DNA of 64,000 nucleotides from Pelotomaculum terephthalicicum JT (GTDB lineage: Bacteria; Bacillota; Desulfotomaculia; Desulfotomaculales; Pelotomaculaceae): NCBI RefSeq assembly GCF_022410535.1, contig NZ_JAKNBL010000013.1, positions 1 through 64,000 on the forward strand. Reading direction: 5' to 3'. The position numbers were made by a program, and so were the translations under genes. This document shows positions 51,483 to 60,560 of the stretch, in pieces (position 1 is the stretch's first letter; the number at the start of each line of letters is the position of its first letter). The notes under the pieces are model-generated. The model had not been told where the DNA came from, did not search any database, and worked only from the letters and a program-made list of their open reading frames with translations.

Positions 51483-52139
51483 TTAGTTTAATTCTTTGCG
51501 TTCACCGGTCACAAGGTAGACGATCCGCTCGCCAATGTTGGTGGCATGGTCGGCTATCCGCTCCAGATGACGGCTGGCGAACAAGAGAGCGGTAGCTTGA
51601 TTGATGACCTTGGGATTCTCCATCATTAACACCAGCAGTTCCCGGAAAACCTGGTTGTGCAGGTCGTCTACCAGTTCATCGTCCGCCGCCATTTTCAAAG
51701 CAAGCTGGACGTCCCCACGCACATAAGCGTCCAGCGCCTCTTTTACCATTATCTGGGCCAACTGAGCCATCCGGGGGATGTCGATCAGCGGCTTGATCAG
51801 GGGCTCGTTCGCTATCCGCCTGGCTGACTTGGCAATGTCACAAGCCAAGTCACCCATCCGCTCCAGGTCGGTGATAATCATAAGCCCCACCGCGATACGG
51901 CGCAGGTCCTTTGCCAACGGCTGCTGGGTGGCAATCAGCTTCAAACACTTGTCCTCGATTAGCATTTCCTGATCGTCGATCAGAACATCTCCGTCGATAA
52001 CACTCTGAGCCAAACCCAGATCTTGTTTAACCAGTGACTCCACCGCCCGGGAGACTGATTCTTCAACGTAAAAGCCCATGCGTAAAATTTCCTGCTTAAG
52101 CTCGCTCAAAGCCTGGTCAAAAGTCGTTCTGGTAGCCAT
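51483..52139 (-). CDS. phoU: Phosphate regulator PhoU
   Basis: Negative regulator linking the Pst transporter to the Pho two-component system. The 218-residue all-helical protein consists of two PhoU repeats (LGLAQSVIDGDVLIDDQEML; RIAVGLMIITDLERMGDLAC; and the second half SRHLERIADHATNIGERIVY). The ATG at 52137-52139 after GAGGGG is chosen; the 35 codons before it lack support. Confidence 0.95.
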   Translation of the reverse strand: MATRTTFDQALSELKQEILRMGFYVEESVSRAVESLVKQDLGLAQSVIDGDVLIDDQEMLIEDKCLKLIATQQPLAKDLRRIAVGLMIITDLERMGDLACDIAKSARRIANEPLIKPLIDIPRMAQLAQIMVKEALDAYVRGDVQLALKMAADDELVDDLHNQVFRELLVLMMENPKVINQATALLFASRHLERIADHATNIGERIVYLVTGERKELN

Positions 52140-52161
52140 ATAGTTTCCCCTCTTTTTTTTC

Positions 52162-52920
52162 CTAGCCGAAGCGGCCGGTGATATAATCTTCCGTGCGCTT
52201 GTCCGTGGGCTTGGTAAATATTGATTCCGTAACGCCGTATTCAATCAGGTCGCCGTTCAGGAAAAAAGCGGTGACGCCTGAGACACGGGCGGCTTGCTGC
52301 ATGTTGTGGGTCACAATGATTATCGTGTAGTCCTTTTTCAATACTTGAATCAATTCTTCAATTTTCATTGTAGCCAGGGGATCCAAGGCTGAAGTAGGCT
52401 CATCCATCAGCAACACTTCCGGTTCCACCGCCAGCAGCCGTGCTATGCAGACACGCTGCTGCTGACCGCCGGAAAGACCCAGGGCGGACTTGTACAACCT
52501 GTCCTGGACCTCATCCCAAAGAACCGCGGCGCGCAGGCTCTTTTCCACAATTTCATCAAGCTTGCGCTTGTTTTTTGTACCGTGAATGCGCGGCCCGTAG
52601 GCTATGTTATCGTAAACCGACATCGGAAAAGGATTGGGGCGCTGAAAGACCATGCCTATCCTCTTGCGCAGGCTGACCACGTCTTCTTCCTGGCGGTAGA
52701 TATTCTGGCCGTCAAGGAGAATCTCCCCATCAACCTTTACTCCCTCGATCAGGTCGTTCATCCGGTTCAACGTGCGTAAAAACGTCGATTTGCCGCAGCC
52801 GGACGGTCCGATTAGCGCTGTAACCTGGTTTTCTTCAACTTCCAGGTTGACATTTTTCAGCGCGTGGAAATCGCCGTAATGCAAGTTTAAATTGCTCACA
52901 GAAATCTTGACCTGTGCCAC
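52162..52920 (-). CDS. pstB: Phosphate ABC transporter ATPase PstB
   Basis: Energises phosphate uptake. The 252-residue ATPase has Walker [13 protein letters not shown], signature [13 protein letters not shown], Walker [13 protein letters not shown] and the PstB-specific [16 protein letters not shown]. The GTG at 52918-52920 follows GAGGGGGC at eight bases, better than the upstream in-frame start. It is 22 bases before phoU. Confidence 0.97.
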   Translation of the reverse strand: MAQVKISVSNLNLHYGDFHALKNVNLEVEENQVTALIGPSGCGKSTFLRTLNRMNDLIEGVKVDGEILLDGQNIYRQEEDVVSLRKRIGMVFQRPNPFPMSVYDNIAYGPRIHGTKNKRKLDEIVEKSLRAAVLWDEVQDRLYKSALGLSGGQQQRVCIARLLAVEPEVLLMDEPTSALDPLATMKIEELIQVLKKDYTIIIVTHNMQQAARVSGVTAFFLNGDLIEYGVTESIFTKPTDKRTEDYITGRFG

Positions 52921-53155
52921 TTTGTTTGCCCCCTCAAGGAGGTATTCTAACCAAATTAAATTCAAAAAACCTCTTATTGCGCGCCTTGATAATTACCCAT
53001 TCATATCATAGCAAGGCCAGGTTAGATTAATGTTATAGAATTGTTAAGATTCGATTAAGTAACAAAAACGCAAATACCAATCCCTACCACTTCAATAGTA
53101 ATCCGGGATTGGTATTTTGCATCAAACGCCGGCTGACAAGTAACTCTCAATTCCG

Positions 53156-53863
53156 TCATTCTTCTTTAAAACGGTAACCGACTCCCCGCACGGTCTCCAC
53201 AAGACGCGCCCCGCCCGGCAGTTGTTCAAGCTTTTGCCTGATATGGCGAATATGAACATCAACAGTGCGCGAATCACCAACATAATCGTAGCCCCAAACA
53301 CTTTCAAGCAACTGCTCCCGCGAAAACACTTTTCCCGGCCGACGGGCCATAAAACGCAGGAGTTCAAATTCTTTTAATGTGAAATCCTGTTTCAGGCCAT
53401 CGATATAAACATCAAAACGGTCTTCATCAATGACCAATCGTCCGAAATCCATCAGGTTTTTTTTCGTTGATTCCTTACCACGCTCTTTTTCAAAACGGAC
53501 ATTGCGAAGCCTGGCCTTAATCCTGGCCACCAATTCCCTGGGACTGAAAGGCTTGGTGACATAATCGTCAGCGCCTATTTCCAGCCCGAGAACGCGGTCC
53601 AATTCCTCTGCCTTGGCGCTCAACATGATTATTGGAATGTTTCTTGTCTGGTTATTCTTGCGCAATTCCCGGCATACTTCCAGGCCGTCAATTTCCGGCA
53701 GCATGACATCGAGCACAATTAAATCAGGCGCCTGAGTCCGGGCCAGTTCAAGGCACTGAGCGCCGTCAACGGCTGATATCACCCGGTAGCCTTCGCGTTC
53801 CAGGTTAAAACGAACCAATTCCAAGATATTTTTTTCGTCATCCACTATCATAATTACGGGCAT
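53156..53863 (-). CDS. phoP: OmpR/PhoB-type response regulator
   Basis: A 235-residue regulator: receiver domain 1-120 (IMIVDDEKNILELV; phospho-acceptor in LIVLDVMLPEIDG; switch lysine in DYVTKPFSPREL) and an OmpR-type winged helix (LLESVWGYDYVGDSRTVDVH). With pst genes downstream it is probably the phosphate-starvation regulator; the symbol rests on context. ATG after GGTGGT. It follows its kinase by 18 bases. Confidence 0.92.
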   Translation of the reverse strand: MPVIMIVDDEKNILELVRFNLEREGYRVISAVDGAQCLELARTQAPDLIVLDVMLPEIDGLEVCRELRKNNQTRNIPIIMLSAKAEELDRVLGLEIGADDYVTKPFSPRELVARIKARLRNVRFEKERGKESTKKNLMDFGRLVIDEDRFDVYIDGLKQDFTLKEFELLRFMARRPGKVFSREQLLESVWGYDYVGDSRTVDVHIRHIRQKLEQLPGGARLVETVRGVGYRFKEE

Positions 53864-53881
53864 TTTACCACCCTTTCTCCC

Positions 53882-55552
53882 TCACAGCCTGAAGCGGACA
53901 TAAAAGGTGGTTCCCGTGGCACAGGTATCCACCTTTATCGCAGCTTTGTGCCTGGCGGCAATACCATAACAAACCGCCAGCCCCAAGCCTGTCCCGTTAT
54001 CCTTGGTAGTAAAAAAAGGAGTGCCTATCTTTTCCAGTATATCCGGCTCGATCCCGCTGCCCTGATCCCGCAATGATAAAACCACTTCTTGGTCATCCGT
54101 ATATGTTCTGACAGTAAGACTGCCGCCGGACGACATCGCTTCCAGCCCGTTGCGAACCAGGTTGAGGATGAGCTGGCGAATTTCTTTCTCGTCCATAAGC
54201 AAGTCCGGGATTTCTCCCAGTTCAATTTCAACAGATTTATTCATGTTCATGGCGTCGGCGGCGAGTATCGGAGACAGCGACTTAATAATGGAATTGAGAT
54301 TCCGCGCCTTCAATTCTACCGCCTTGTCTCTCGCCAGGGAGAGAAATTCCGTAATTATTGAATTAGCCCTGTCCAGCTCTTCGATCATGATGCTGAAATA
54401 TTCCTTGCTTTTATCATCCTTATTATTTCTTTTTAACAATTGCAGAAAACCGCGCACCGCGGTGATCGGGTTTCTGATTTCATGGCCGATACAGGCGGCC
54501 ATTTCTCCCACCAGGTGCAGCCGGTCGAGGCGGACCATTTCTCCTTCTACTTTTTTACGCTCGGTGATGTCATTTATAATGCCCAATATACATCGTTGAC
54601 CCGCTATGCTTATTATTTCCCCGGAAAACAACCCCACCCGCACTTCGCCCGTTTTCGCGCGGAAACAGGTCTCCATATTGTTAATCCTGCCTTGTTCACT
54701 TAACATCCGGATGATTCTGTCGCCTTCTTCCGGCTTTGCCAAGGTGTCCAGCTCAAATATCGTATGACCCAGGACTTCCTCACGCCGATAACCGGTAAAA
54801 CGTAGAAAGCTGTCGTTTACATCAATAAAGCGCCCCTCGAATGTACTGATTGCCATCAAAGTAGGATTGAAATTAAAAGCTTTATAGAAACGTTCCTCTG
54901 ACAAATGCAGCGCTTCCTCCGCCCGCCGGCGTTCCAGCGCACCCCCGAAGCTCGCCGCCACTGCCGTCAAGATTGATTCTTCGTTTTTTGACCACCGGCG
55001 CTCCGAGCGGCAATCATCAAAGCCGATAAAACCCCAGTATTTATCGTCAACGATTACAGGCACTGCTAACAGCGAGACGATCTCCTGCCGCTCCAATAAT
55101 TCACGCTCAGCCATCGGAAACTCTTTGACAGGACCGCTAATCGATCCTCCGGCTGAGAACACTTCATACCACCGGGCCATACCTTGGGCATCATATGAAG
55201 CGTTTTGCAAATAGGGGTTGTCAATTTGCGGTTCAACGGAATCACGCGACCACTCAAAACGCTGGCTGACAACTTTTTTCCCGGTTATGGGGTGCAGGTG
55301 ATGCTCAAAAATATAAACCCGGTCGACATTTACCGCTTCGCCCAGGATTGCCAGAGCGTCGGTTATTGCTAAAATATTATTGTCGGCCGCTAAAAGACGC
55401 TTTGTTGAATCGGCAACCCCTTTTAGCAATTTATCCAGTTTACGGAGCTCGTCCTCCGCCCGCCGGCACCGGTCTTCCATAGCGCCGAGCTTTTGCCGCG
55501 TTTCCAACAATTCATTGATGAGCCGCTCTCCCGGCTTATCTTCATCGCTCAT
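53882..55552 (-). CDS. Soluble histidine kinase (GAF-PAS)
   Basis: A 556-residue kinase without membrane segments. An N-terminal coiled coil (about 10-45), a GAF domain (SLLAVPVIVDDKYWGFIGFD), a PAS domain (FNPTLMAISTFEGRFIDVND), the HisKA box CIGHEIRNPITAVRGFLQLL and an ATPase (LRDQGSGIEPDI; GTGLGLAVC). The kinase core is a close paralogue of the CHASE4 kinase at 46773. Classical PhoR is membrane-bound and follows phoP; here the kinase is soluble and comes first. ATG at 55550-55552 after GGGGAGGACC. Confidence 0.9.
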   Translation of the reverse strand: MSDEDKPGERLINELLETRQKLGAMEDRCRRAEDELRKLDKLLKGVADSTKRLLAADNNILAITDALAILGEAVNVDRVYIFEHHLHPITGKKVVSQRFEWSRDSVEPQIDNPYLQNASYDAQGMARWYEVFSAGGSISGPVKEFPMAERELLERQEIVSLLAVPVIVDDKYWGFIGFDDCRSERRWSKNEESILTAVAASFGGALERRRAEEALHLSEERFYKAFNFNPTLMAISTFEGRFIDVNDSFLRFTGYRREEVLGHTIFELDTLAKPEEGDRIIRMLSEQGRINNMETCFRAKTGEVRVGLFSGEIISIAGQRCILGIINDITERKKVEGEMVRLDRLHLVGEMAACIGHEIRNPITAVRGFLQLLKRNNKDDKSKEYFSIMIEELDRANSIITEFLSLARDKAVELKARNLNSIIKSLSPILAADAMNMNKSVEIELGEIPDLLMDEKEIRQLILNLVRNGLEAMSSGGSLTVRTYTDDQEVVLSLRDQGSGIEPDILEKIGTPFFTTKDNGTGLGLAVCYGIAARHKAAIKVDTCATGTTFYVRFRL

Positions 55553-55698
55553 TTTGGTCCTCCCCAAAATCAGAACAATCCACAAAACATAAGTTCCGGC
55601 ACCAGGCAAAAAAAAACCTTAACAATAACACGTTACGGTTGTAAGTTGCGGAAGGCATATCTCATGCCTCCCGCCGGTCCGGCATCGAAACGCCAAAC

Positions 55699-57933
55699 TT
55701 ATTCCTGGGTCAACCGGCTAATCTTGCCTCCCGCCAGTTTCAGCTCCACTTCCCAGTCTTCTTCAACGTCATAAAGGTCGATGCTGCGGTTGCTGCTATC
55801 CTTCAGGACGGCGCCGCTCGACAGGTAATAGCTGAATTCATTGCCGCTTATTTGCTCAATGGTTATTTTTTTGCTGCTGGTGCTGACTTTGGTCACCGTA
55901 CCCGACACCGTGATATCCTCGTCGTCGACAACCTCGATTTTTTTCACTTTCCCACTTCCGACCCGTACCTTAACCTCGCTGCCGATTACTATATCCCTCA
56001 AGCGGAGGCTTTCATCGTCCTTCTCAATAGCAACGCTGTCCGCTATATTGTACCGTTTCTTATCGCCGCCGCTTTTCTTAATAATGATCTTGGGAGAGTC
56101 GCCGGTGATCAGATCCGCTACCTCGCCGCTGACAGTGGATTCATCTTCGTCAACAACCTCAATATAATCCACATGGTCCTTGCTGTTCAGTTCCAGCTTG
56201 ACCCAATCGCCTATACTGAGTTCATCGAAATCAATATGGGAGCCATCCTGTAAAACTTCCACATCGCTTTCCACCACGTAGTCAAGAGTATCCCTGTCAT
56301 CATTGCGTATGGTTATCCCGAAAGTTCCGGTGGTGTCCAGTTCTCTTATTTCACCGGTTAACTTATATGACTCTGATCCCACTATTTCAATGTAGACAAC
56401 CCGGTTTTTGCTGTTCAGCTCCAACCTGACCCGGTCCCCTTCCCGCAGGCTGCTGAAATTAATGCGGGACCCGTCCTGCATCACTTCCGCGTCTTCCAAC
56501 ACGTAGTCCTGGTTATACCCGTTGTCGTCGCGGATAGTAATGACGTCAATGCCGTTGTCGTTCAGTTCTCTTATTACCCCCTCCACATTGGGGGCGCTCA
56601 AGATGTCAATCCGCAGTGCCGTATCATCCAGCATCGTGACTTCGACCCGGTAATCTTCTTTGACATCAGCATAGGTTATGACATAGTTGTCTTTAACTAC
56701 TACAACGCTGTCCGGCACCTCAATGTCAGTTTTCGATCCATGGTCATCGCGCACTGTCAATTCGGATGACCGGACAGATGTTACCGTTCCTTTAACCGTT
56801 TCCGGTATTAATGTATCGATACTAACAATTGCCTCACCGGCGATCTTTATCTCCACATAGTCTCCCTTGCTCAAAGATGATACTTCCTTTTGACTGTCCG
56901 ATTCATTTACTTTAACGCCGCCGGTCACCGGACGGGTTATCTTAGTACCGTCGGAACAAGTGATGCCGAGCCAGTATTCCGCCCCCACCGCAAGCACGGA
57001 CTCCACCTTGCCTTTGTAGCTCGCCGTATCGTTTATCTCGACACTCGTGCTGGTATTTGTCTCAGCAGACCTCGTCGCGTTGATAAAGACAATCTGCTCG
57101 TTCTTATTCAAAATCAGGTTGATTTTGTCATTCACCTGGAGATCGGCCAGGTGCGAGGTCTTTCCGTCGAGGAACACCTCGCATTCGGGAGCAGTGTTTT
57201 TTCTAATGTTATTGTCGATAGAAACCTCCCAGCCGGACTGGTCCAGGGATAAAATGTCCGTAATAGTGCCGCTGTAACGCCTGGCCTGGATTTCCGAACC
57301 ACCATAATTAACTTCTAAAATCCGGGACAAAAGAACAGCCATTTGTCCCCGGTTAATCTCGTCATTCGGCTTAAACACGTTGCCGGGGAGCCCTTGCATG
57401 AGCCCGCTCTTGACCACCGCGGCCACATAGCTCCGGTATGCCTGGGGAATATCGCCGGCGTCGTCAAAGGTGAGGGTGCTTTCATCCTCACTGAGTTTCA
57501 GGGCGTGGTAAACCAGTACGGCCACTTCCGCCCGTGTCGCCGGCTCGGCCGGCCCGAGCTGGGTCAAGTAATCCTTGTCCAGCATCCCCAGCTGGACGCC
57601 CATAATCAGGTAGCCTCTGCCCCAGTATACGGCAGGCACCTGATAATCCACAACGGCCCCTTCCTTCTCTTTCGCCTGCTCCTCCAGTCCAAGCACCCGG
57701 ATTAACATGGCCACGGCCTCAAGTCTGGTGACACTTTTATAAGGCTGAAACAACCCGCCGGGATAACCCGAAATAATTTCACCAGCGTACATCTCCGATA
57801 TGGCCTGTTGCGCCCAATGCCCCTCTATATCCACCAGTTTGCCGCTCGTCGCTTCCGAGGTCAAAGCTCCGGCCGTTAATAAAACCGCCGCCAGAACTAA
57901 AATCAAAAGACCCCTTCTCTTATCTCTCAGCAA
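55699..57933 (-). CDS. SLH-domain surface protein with seven beta repeats
   Basis: A 744-residue exported protein. Signal peptide (GLLILVLAAVLLTAGALTS), then three S-layer homology motifs between about 30 and 215 (IEGHWAQQAISEMYAGEIIS; GYPGGLFQPYKSVTRLEA; VFKPNDEINRGQMAVLL), which anchor to secondary wall polymer. The rest is seven repeats of about 70-77 residues with alternating strands, such as VEGVIRELNDNGIDVITIRD. The repeats resemble OB-like beta domains of unknown function. TTG start, with GGGGG rather far (12 bases). Promoter at 58009-58037. Confidence 0.9.
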   Translation of the reverse strand: MLRDKRRGLLILVLAAVLLTAGALTSEATSGKLVDIEGHWAQQAISEMYAGEIISGYPGGLFQPYKSVTRLEAVAMLIRVLGLEEQAKEKEGAVVDYQVPAVYWGRGYLIMGVQLGMLDKDYLTQLGPAEPATRAEVAVLVYHALKLSEDESTLTFDDAGDIPQAYRSYVAAVVKSGLMQGLPGNVFKPNDEINRGQMAVLLSRILEVNYGGSEIQARRYSGTITDILSLDQSGWEVSIDNNIRKNTAPECEVFLDGKTSHLADLQVNDKINLILNKNEQIVFINATRSAETNTSTSVEINDTASYKGKVESVLAVGAEYWLGITCSDGTKITRPVTGGVKVNESDSQKEVSSLSKGDYVEIKIAGEAIVSIDTLIPETVKGTVTSVRSSELTVRDDHGSKTDIEVPDSVVVVKDNYVITYADVKEDYRVEVTMLDDTALRIDILSAPNVEGVIRELNDNGIDVITIRDDNGYNQDYVLEDAEVMQDGSRINFSSLREGDRVRLELNSKNRVVYIEIVGSESYKLTGEIRELDTTGTFGITIRNDDRDTLDYVVESDVEVLQDGSHIDFDELSIGDWVKLELNSKDHVDYIEVVDEDESTVSGEVADLITGDSPKIIIKKSGGDKKRYNIADSVAIEKDDESLRLRDIVIGSEVKVRVGSGKVKKIEVVDDEDITVSGTVTKVSTSSKKITIEQISGNEFSYYLSSGAVLKDSSNRSIDLYDVEEDWEVELKLAGGKISRLTQE

Positions 57934-58008
57934 AATAGTGATTCCCCCTTACCACTTTTTCAATTTCCAATTTTATAATCAATTAGTTAAAGCATGCATT
58001 GTATCTTT

Positions 58009-58037
58009 TATATATCATACTGGACGATTTGATTCAA
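58009..58037 (-). promoter_or_regulatory. Promoter of the SLH protein gene
   Basis: Minus strand: -35 TTGAAT (58032-58037) and -10 TATATA (58009-58014), 17 bp apart, leaving a 70-base leader before the TTG start. Confidence 0.55.
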
Positions 58038-58060
58038 CAGTTAAATATTTTTCCAAATAA

Positions 58061-58095
58061 AAAAACGGCGGAAAGCTATTCTTTAGTATCCGCCG
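58061..58095 (-). terminator. Terminator after the small HTH gene
   Basis: Minus strand: CGGCGGA (58089-58095) pairs with TCCGCCG (58066-58072) around a 16-base loop, followed by TTTTTTT. It closes the small HTH transcript before the SLH promoter. Confidence 0.88.
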
Positions 58096-58148
58096 CGTTC
58101 GCAATAGCCAGGATTAGCCAAAACTTTATAACCAGGGTATTTTCTCAA
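58083..58148 (-). CDS. Possible 21-residue peptide gene
   Basis: TTG start seven bases after GGGGGG, reading MRKYPGYKVLANPGYCERGG plus a final Tyr, with its stop inside the terminator loop. It overlaps the end of the HTH gene by 23 bases in another frame. The strong binding site makes translation possible, but so short a frame can arise by chance. Confidence 0.25.
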   Translation of the reverse strand: MRKYPGYKVLANPGYCERGGY

Positions 58149-58338
58149 GATAATCCCCCCTTAATATGGGAATAATTTTTGTTTTTAGGGGCTCTGACAA
58201 ATCTCTAACCCTTTTATCATCAATTTTCAAAATATCCACCGTATCCAATTTTAAAATTTGCGCCAGTTCTTTGACTGTCAAGCCCTGGTTTTTCCGAAGT
58301 TCTTTTACCGTCTTATTGTTTATTCCAAAACCAAAAAT
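58126..58338 (-). CDS. Small HTH protein with non-canonical (ATT/ATA) start
   Basis: The minus-strand frame reads FGFGINNKTVKELRKNQGL, then TVKELAQILKLDTVDILKID and RVRDLSEPLKTKIIPILRGD, to LEKIPWL: a helix-turn-helix-like 70-residue protein. In the same frame an upstream TAA lies only seven codons before, with no ATG, GTG or TTG between. GGGGGG stands seven bases before ATT (58336-58338) and four before ATA (58339-58341). So translation must begin at a rare codon, as infC does with ATT in some bacteria. Amphipathic pattern and codon usage look coding. The target is unknown. Confidence 0.6.
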   Translation of the reverse strand: MFGFGINNKTVKELRKNQGLTVKELAQILKLDTVDILKIDDKRVRDLSEPLKTKIIPILRGDYLEKIPWL

Positions 58339-58602
58339 TATCGTTCCCCCCTTTCCACATTAAATATTTATTTCGTTGCATAAAAGTTTACTCCTTTATT
58401 TTAATGTTAATGAGATTTCCCAAAAGCCACCCATGCTTCTCTACAAATTCCTTTTATCCCGGAAGCGCTCTGATCCTGAGCCATTAATTATTCTGCAGCA
58501 ATTGCCCGCCTCTTTTGGAAAACATATACAGGATTTCCTCCCTTTATGTCGAAGTATGGTAATTGTCTATATTACCAATTCGAGGAAGGGAGGGAAACAT
58601 AT

Positions 58603-58785
58603 ATGCCGGACAACAAATTATGCCCGCTTTTAGGTAAGGACTGTACACCTGATTGTGCTTGGTACGACCACGAAATAAGGAAGTCGACCGGTAATCAAAG
58701 CTATCCAACGTGTTCGGTTTTGATAATTAAGCACCGGTTAGGCTACATTGAAAATCAACTTGAATATATTAGGCAGAAAGACTAG
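58603..58785 (+). CDS. Small cysteine-containing protein (60 aa)
   Basis: I do not recognise it. MPDNKLCPLLGKDCTPDCAW carries three cysteines in the first 20 residues, followed by a helical half ending RLGYIENQLEYIRQKD. The ATG at 58603 follows GGAAGGGAGGG. A TGTCGAA box is at 58547-58553. May bind metal or form disulfides. Confidence 0.6.
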   Translation: MPDNKLCPLLGKDCTPDCAWYDHEIRKSTGNQSYPTCSVLIIKHRLGYIENQLEYIRQKD

Positions 58786-58957
58786 GTTTGCATCGCCTTT
58801 CAGAAAATCCTGGGCTGGACCTATGTCTTCATTTGCTTCGGCGCAGCTCAGGCTGTCATCTGAAATAGCTTCCATCCTGGCAGGATTCCCATTCACTTCT
58901 GTTGAATAAAGCATTTCTTGAGTTGTCGAAATATGCCTTATTTGAAAGGGTGATTTT

Positions 58958-59209
58958 TTGGACGAAAAGATTACGCTCAGAAGAGATGTTGACTGCAAAA
59001 TACTTGGGAAAAAAGTTAGCCAAGAACTCCGGTTTCTTAAAATTAAAAATCTTGGCAGTCTCATAACCCAAAACAGGCTGGTAAGTACATTTTGTACGGG
59101 CTATCCCGAATGTAGCGTCCAGGATTGCCAGTTGGTGGCCGGCTGGTCAGGAAAAATCTATAGCCAAAAAATTGACGAACAAGTAGATATTGCAGCTGTC
59201 GACAATTGA
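58958..59209 (+). CDS. Hypothetical protein (83 aa)
   Basis: Unrecognised. TTG start after AAAGGGTG. It reads ITLRRDVDCKILGKKVSQEL, then RFLKIKNLGSLITQNRLV and CTGYPECSVQDCQLVAGW: four cysteines in total, none in a known cluster motif. A TGTCGAA box at 58924-58930 lies just upstream, near where a -35 would be. It is co-directional with the other small cysteine protein, 172 bases away. Confidence 0.5.
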   Translation: MDEKITLRRDVDCKILGKKVSQELRFLKIKNLGSLITQNRLVSTFCTGYPECSVQDCQLVAGWSGKIYSQKIDEQVDIAAVDN

Positions 59210-59253
59210 CTGGCAACCTTGCTTTACGGCTTCAGTAATGCAGGAGAGAAAAA

Positions 59254-59273
59254 AGCCACTCTCAGGAGTGGCT
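59254..59273 (-). terminator. Terminator-like hairpin
   Basis: GCCACTC (59255-59261) pairs with GAGTGGC (59266-59272) around a 4-base loop. On the minus strand TTTTTT follows, so it could end the transcript of the gene ending at 59466. The 190 bases between hold nothing I can name. Confidence 0.65.
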
Positions 59274-59465
59274 AAAGCGCAAAAAGGTTCTTCTAATTGT
59301 ATTATTACAATTGTATTATTGATTATGTGATTAAACAATAATCCTCTTGGTTAAATTATCTACTACTTTAGTGTTAGCCCAATCCCAAACCTTGACTGGA
59401 TTTGGGTGTCTGCCGACATAAAGAATACTTCCTCGGAGCATGTTCCGGAGACATTATGGCAAAAC

Positions 59466-60317
59466 TCAATCCCAGCTGAAGGTATACGAACTGCCATTAT
59501 ACCTGACATAATAACTCGCCTGATCATTATCAACGAGCTTTCCAGTAATATCTGCGTCTTCGTAACCGGTTCCATCAATCTCAGTATAAATTTTTGATCT
59601 TACAGCGTCTAAAAATGTTTTTATTTTATTCGCGCTGACTTCTGTTAAATCATCGTGAACGTCTGCATCGCTGAAATCAAGCTTAATTGCATATGCCAAA
59701 TCATCCTCGTCACCAGCCAAGCTTATTGCCACATCTATACCGTCGTCAGCGAAATAATCATTTCCGCCATCTTCAAAATAATCATTGAGCGTATCTTCAA
59801 TATCTTTTATGCTGGCATCATTGCTGACATTATTGTCACGTTGCTGAAATCTATGAATAAAAGATTTTGACTCATTAGCATTGACCTTGAAGTTATTTTT
59901 TCCGCCTGCGTTTGTGATGCTCACAGTCTGGGTGGCATCATCCCAGGAAACCTGGCAACCGATCGTTTCTGAAACAAAGCGCAGCGGAACCATAGTTCTA
60001 CCGTTGATAATTTTTGCCGGCACATCCAGGTTGACAGGTGTGCCGTTTTTAAACGCCTTGCCGCCTATAGCCAGCTTTAATTCAGTATTATCCCTCCTTG
60101 CCGTCACCGTCTGTGTAGCATCGTCCCAATTGACTTCCGCGTCCAAAGCTTCAAATATCGCCCGGAGAGGAACCATTGTTCTGTCGTTTTCAACAGTCGG
60201 CGGAACATCAAAGTTAAGAGCCTGCCCGTCAAGAACTACACGAGGCGCAGCTTGGGCTAAACCAGCAAAGGAAAACGTAGCAAACAAAACGAGGACAAGC
60301 AGAAAACATTTACGCAT
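59466..60317 (-). CDS. Secreted protein with copper amine oxidase N-terminal domain
   Basis: A 283-residue exported protein: signal peptide ending LAQA, then two tandem copies of the copper-amine-oxidase N-terminal-like beta domain (NDRTMVPLRAIFEALDAEVN and NGRTMVPLRFVSETIGCQVS, each followed by WDDATQTV). The C-terminal half is acidic and unassigned (DYFEDGGNDYFADDGIDVAI). The domain is a wall- or polysaccharide-associated module in Clostridia and implies no oxidase activity. ATG after AAGGAGTG. Confidence 0.9.
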   Translation of the reverse strand: MRKCFLLVLVLFATFSFAGLAQAAPRVVLDGQALNFDVPPTVENDRTMVPLRAIFEALDAEVNWDDATQTVTARRDNTELKLAIGGKAFKNGTPVNLDVPAKIINGRTMVPLRFVSETIGCQVSWDDATQTVSITNAGGKNNFKVNANESKSFIHRFQQRDNNVSNDASIKDIEDTLNDYFEDGGNDYFADDGIDVAISLAGDEDDLAYAIKLDFSDADVHDDLTEVSANKIKTFLDAVRSKIYTEIDGTGYEDADITGKLVDNDQASYYVRYNGSSYTFSWD

Positions 60318-60509
60318 GGTATCACTCCTTATGTTAAATTTAAAAGCTATATATAATCCGGCGGCCGGCCGGTTTTTTTTGTATTTGTTGATTTTTATAT
60401 TAATACCATTTACTTAAACCAAGCTGAGTGCTGTCTGTGAATTCCATGAAAATTATTTGAACATTTTGTGTACAAAAAAGCCCTCTCCTTAGAGCAGGGC
60501 AGAGAGAAA

Positions 60510-60537
60510 TAAAACCCGTCTTAAAAAACGGGCAAAC
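60510..60537 (-). terminator. Terminator of the small membrane protein gene
   Basis: Minus strand: CCCGT-(8 bases)-ACGGG followed by TTTTATTT, 25 bases after the stop at 60561. A second GC-rich hairpin (GCCCT/AGGGC) lies at 60481-60500. Confidence 0.65.
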
Positions 60538-60560
60538 ATTGCCTGCGCACCAACGGCGTA

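Noticed and set aside
60358-60380. CCGGCGGCCGGCCGG plus T tract as a plus-strand terminator
   Set aside because: No plus-strand gene precedes it; the repeats do not form one clear stem, and it lies in the upstream region of the minus-strand gene at 59466.
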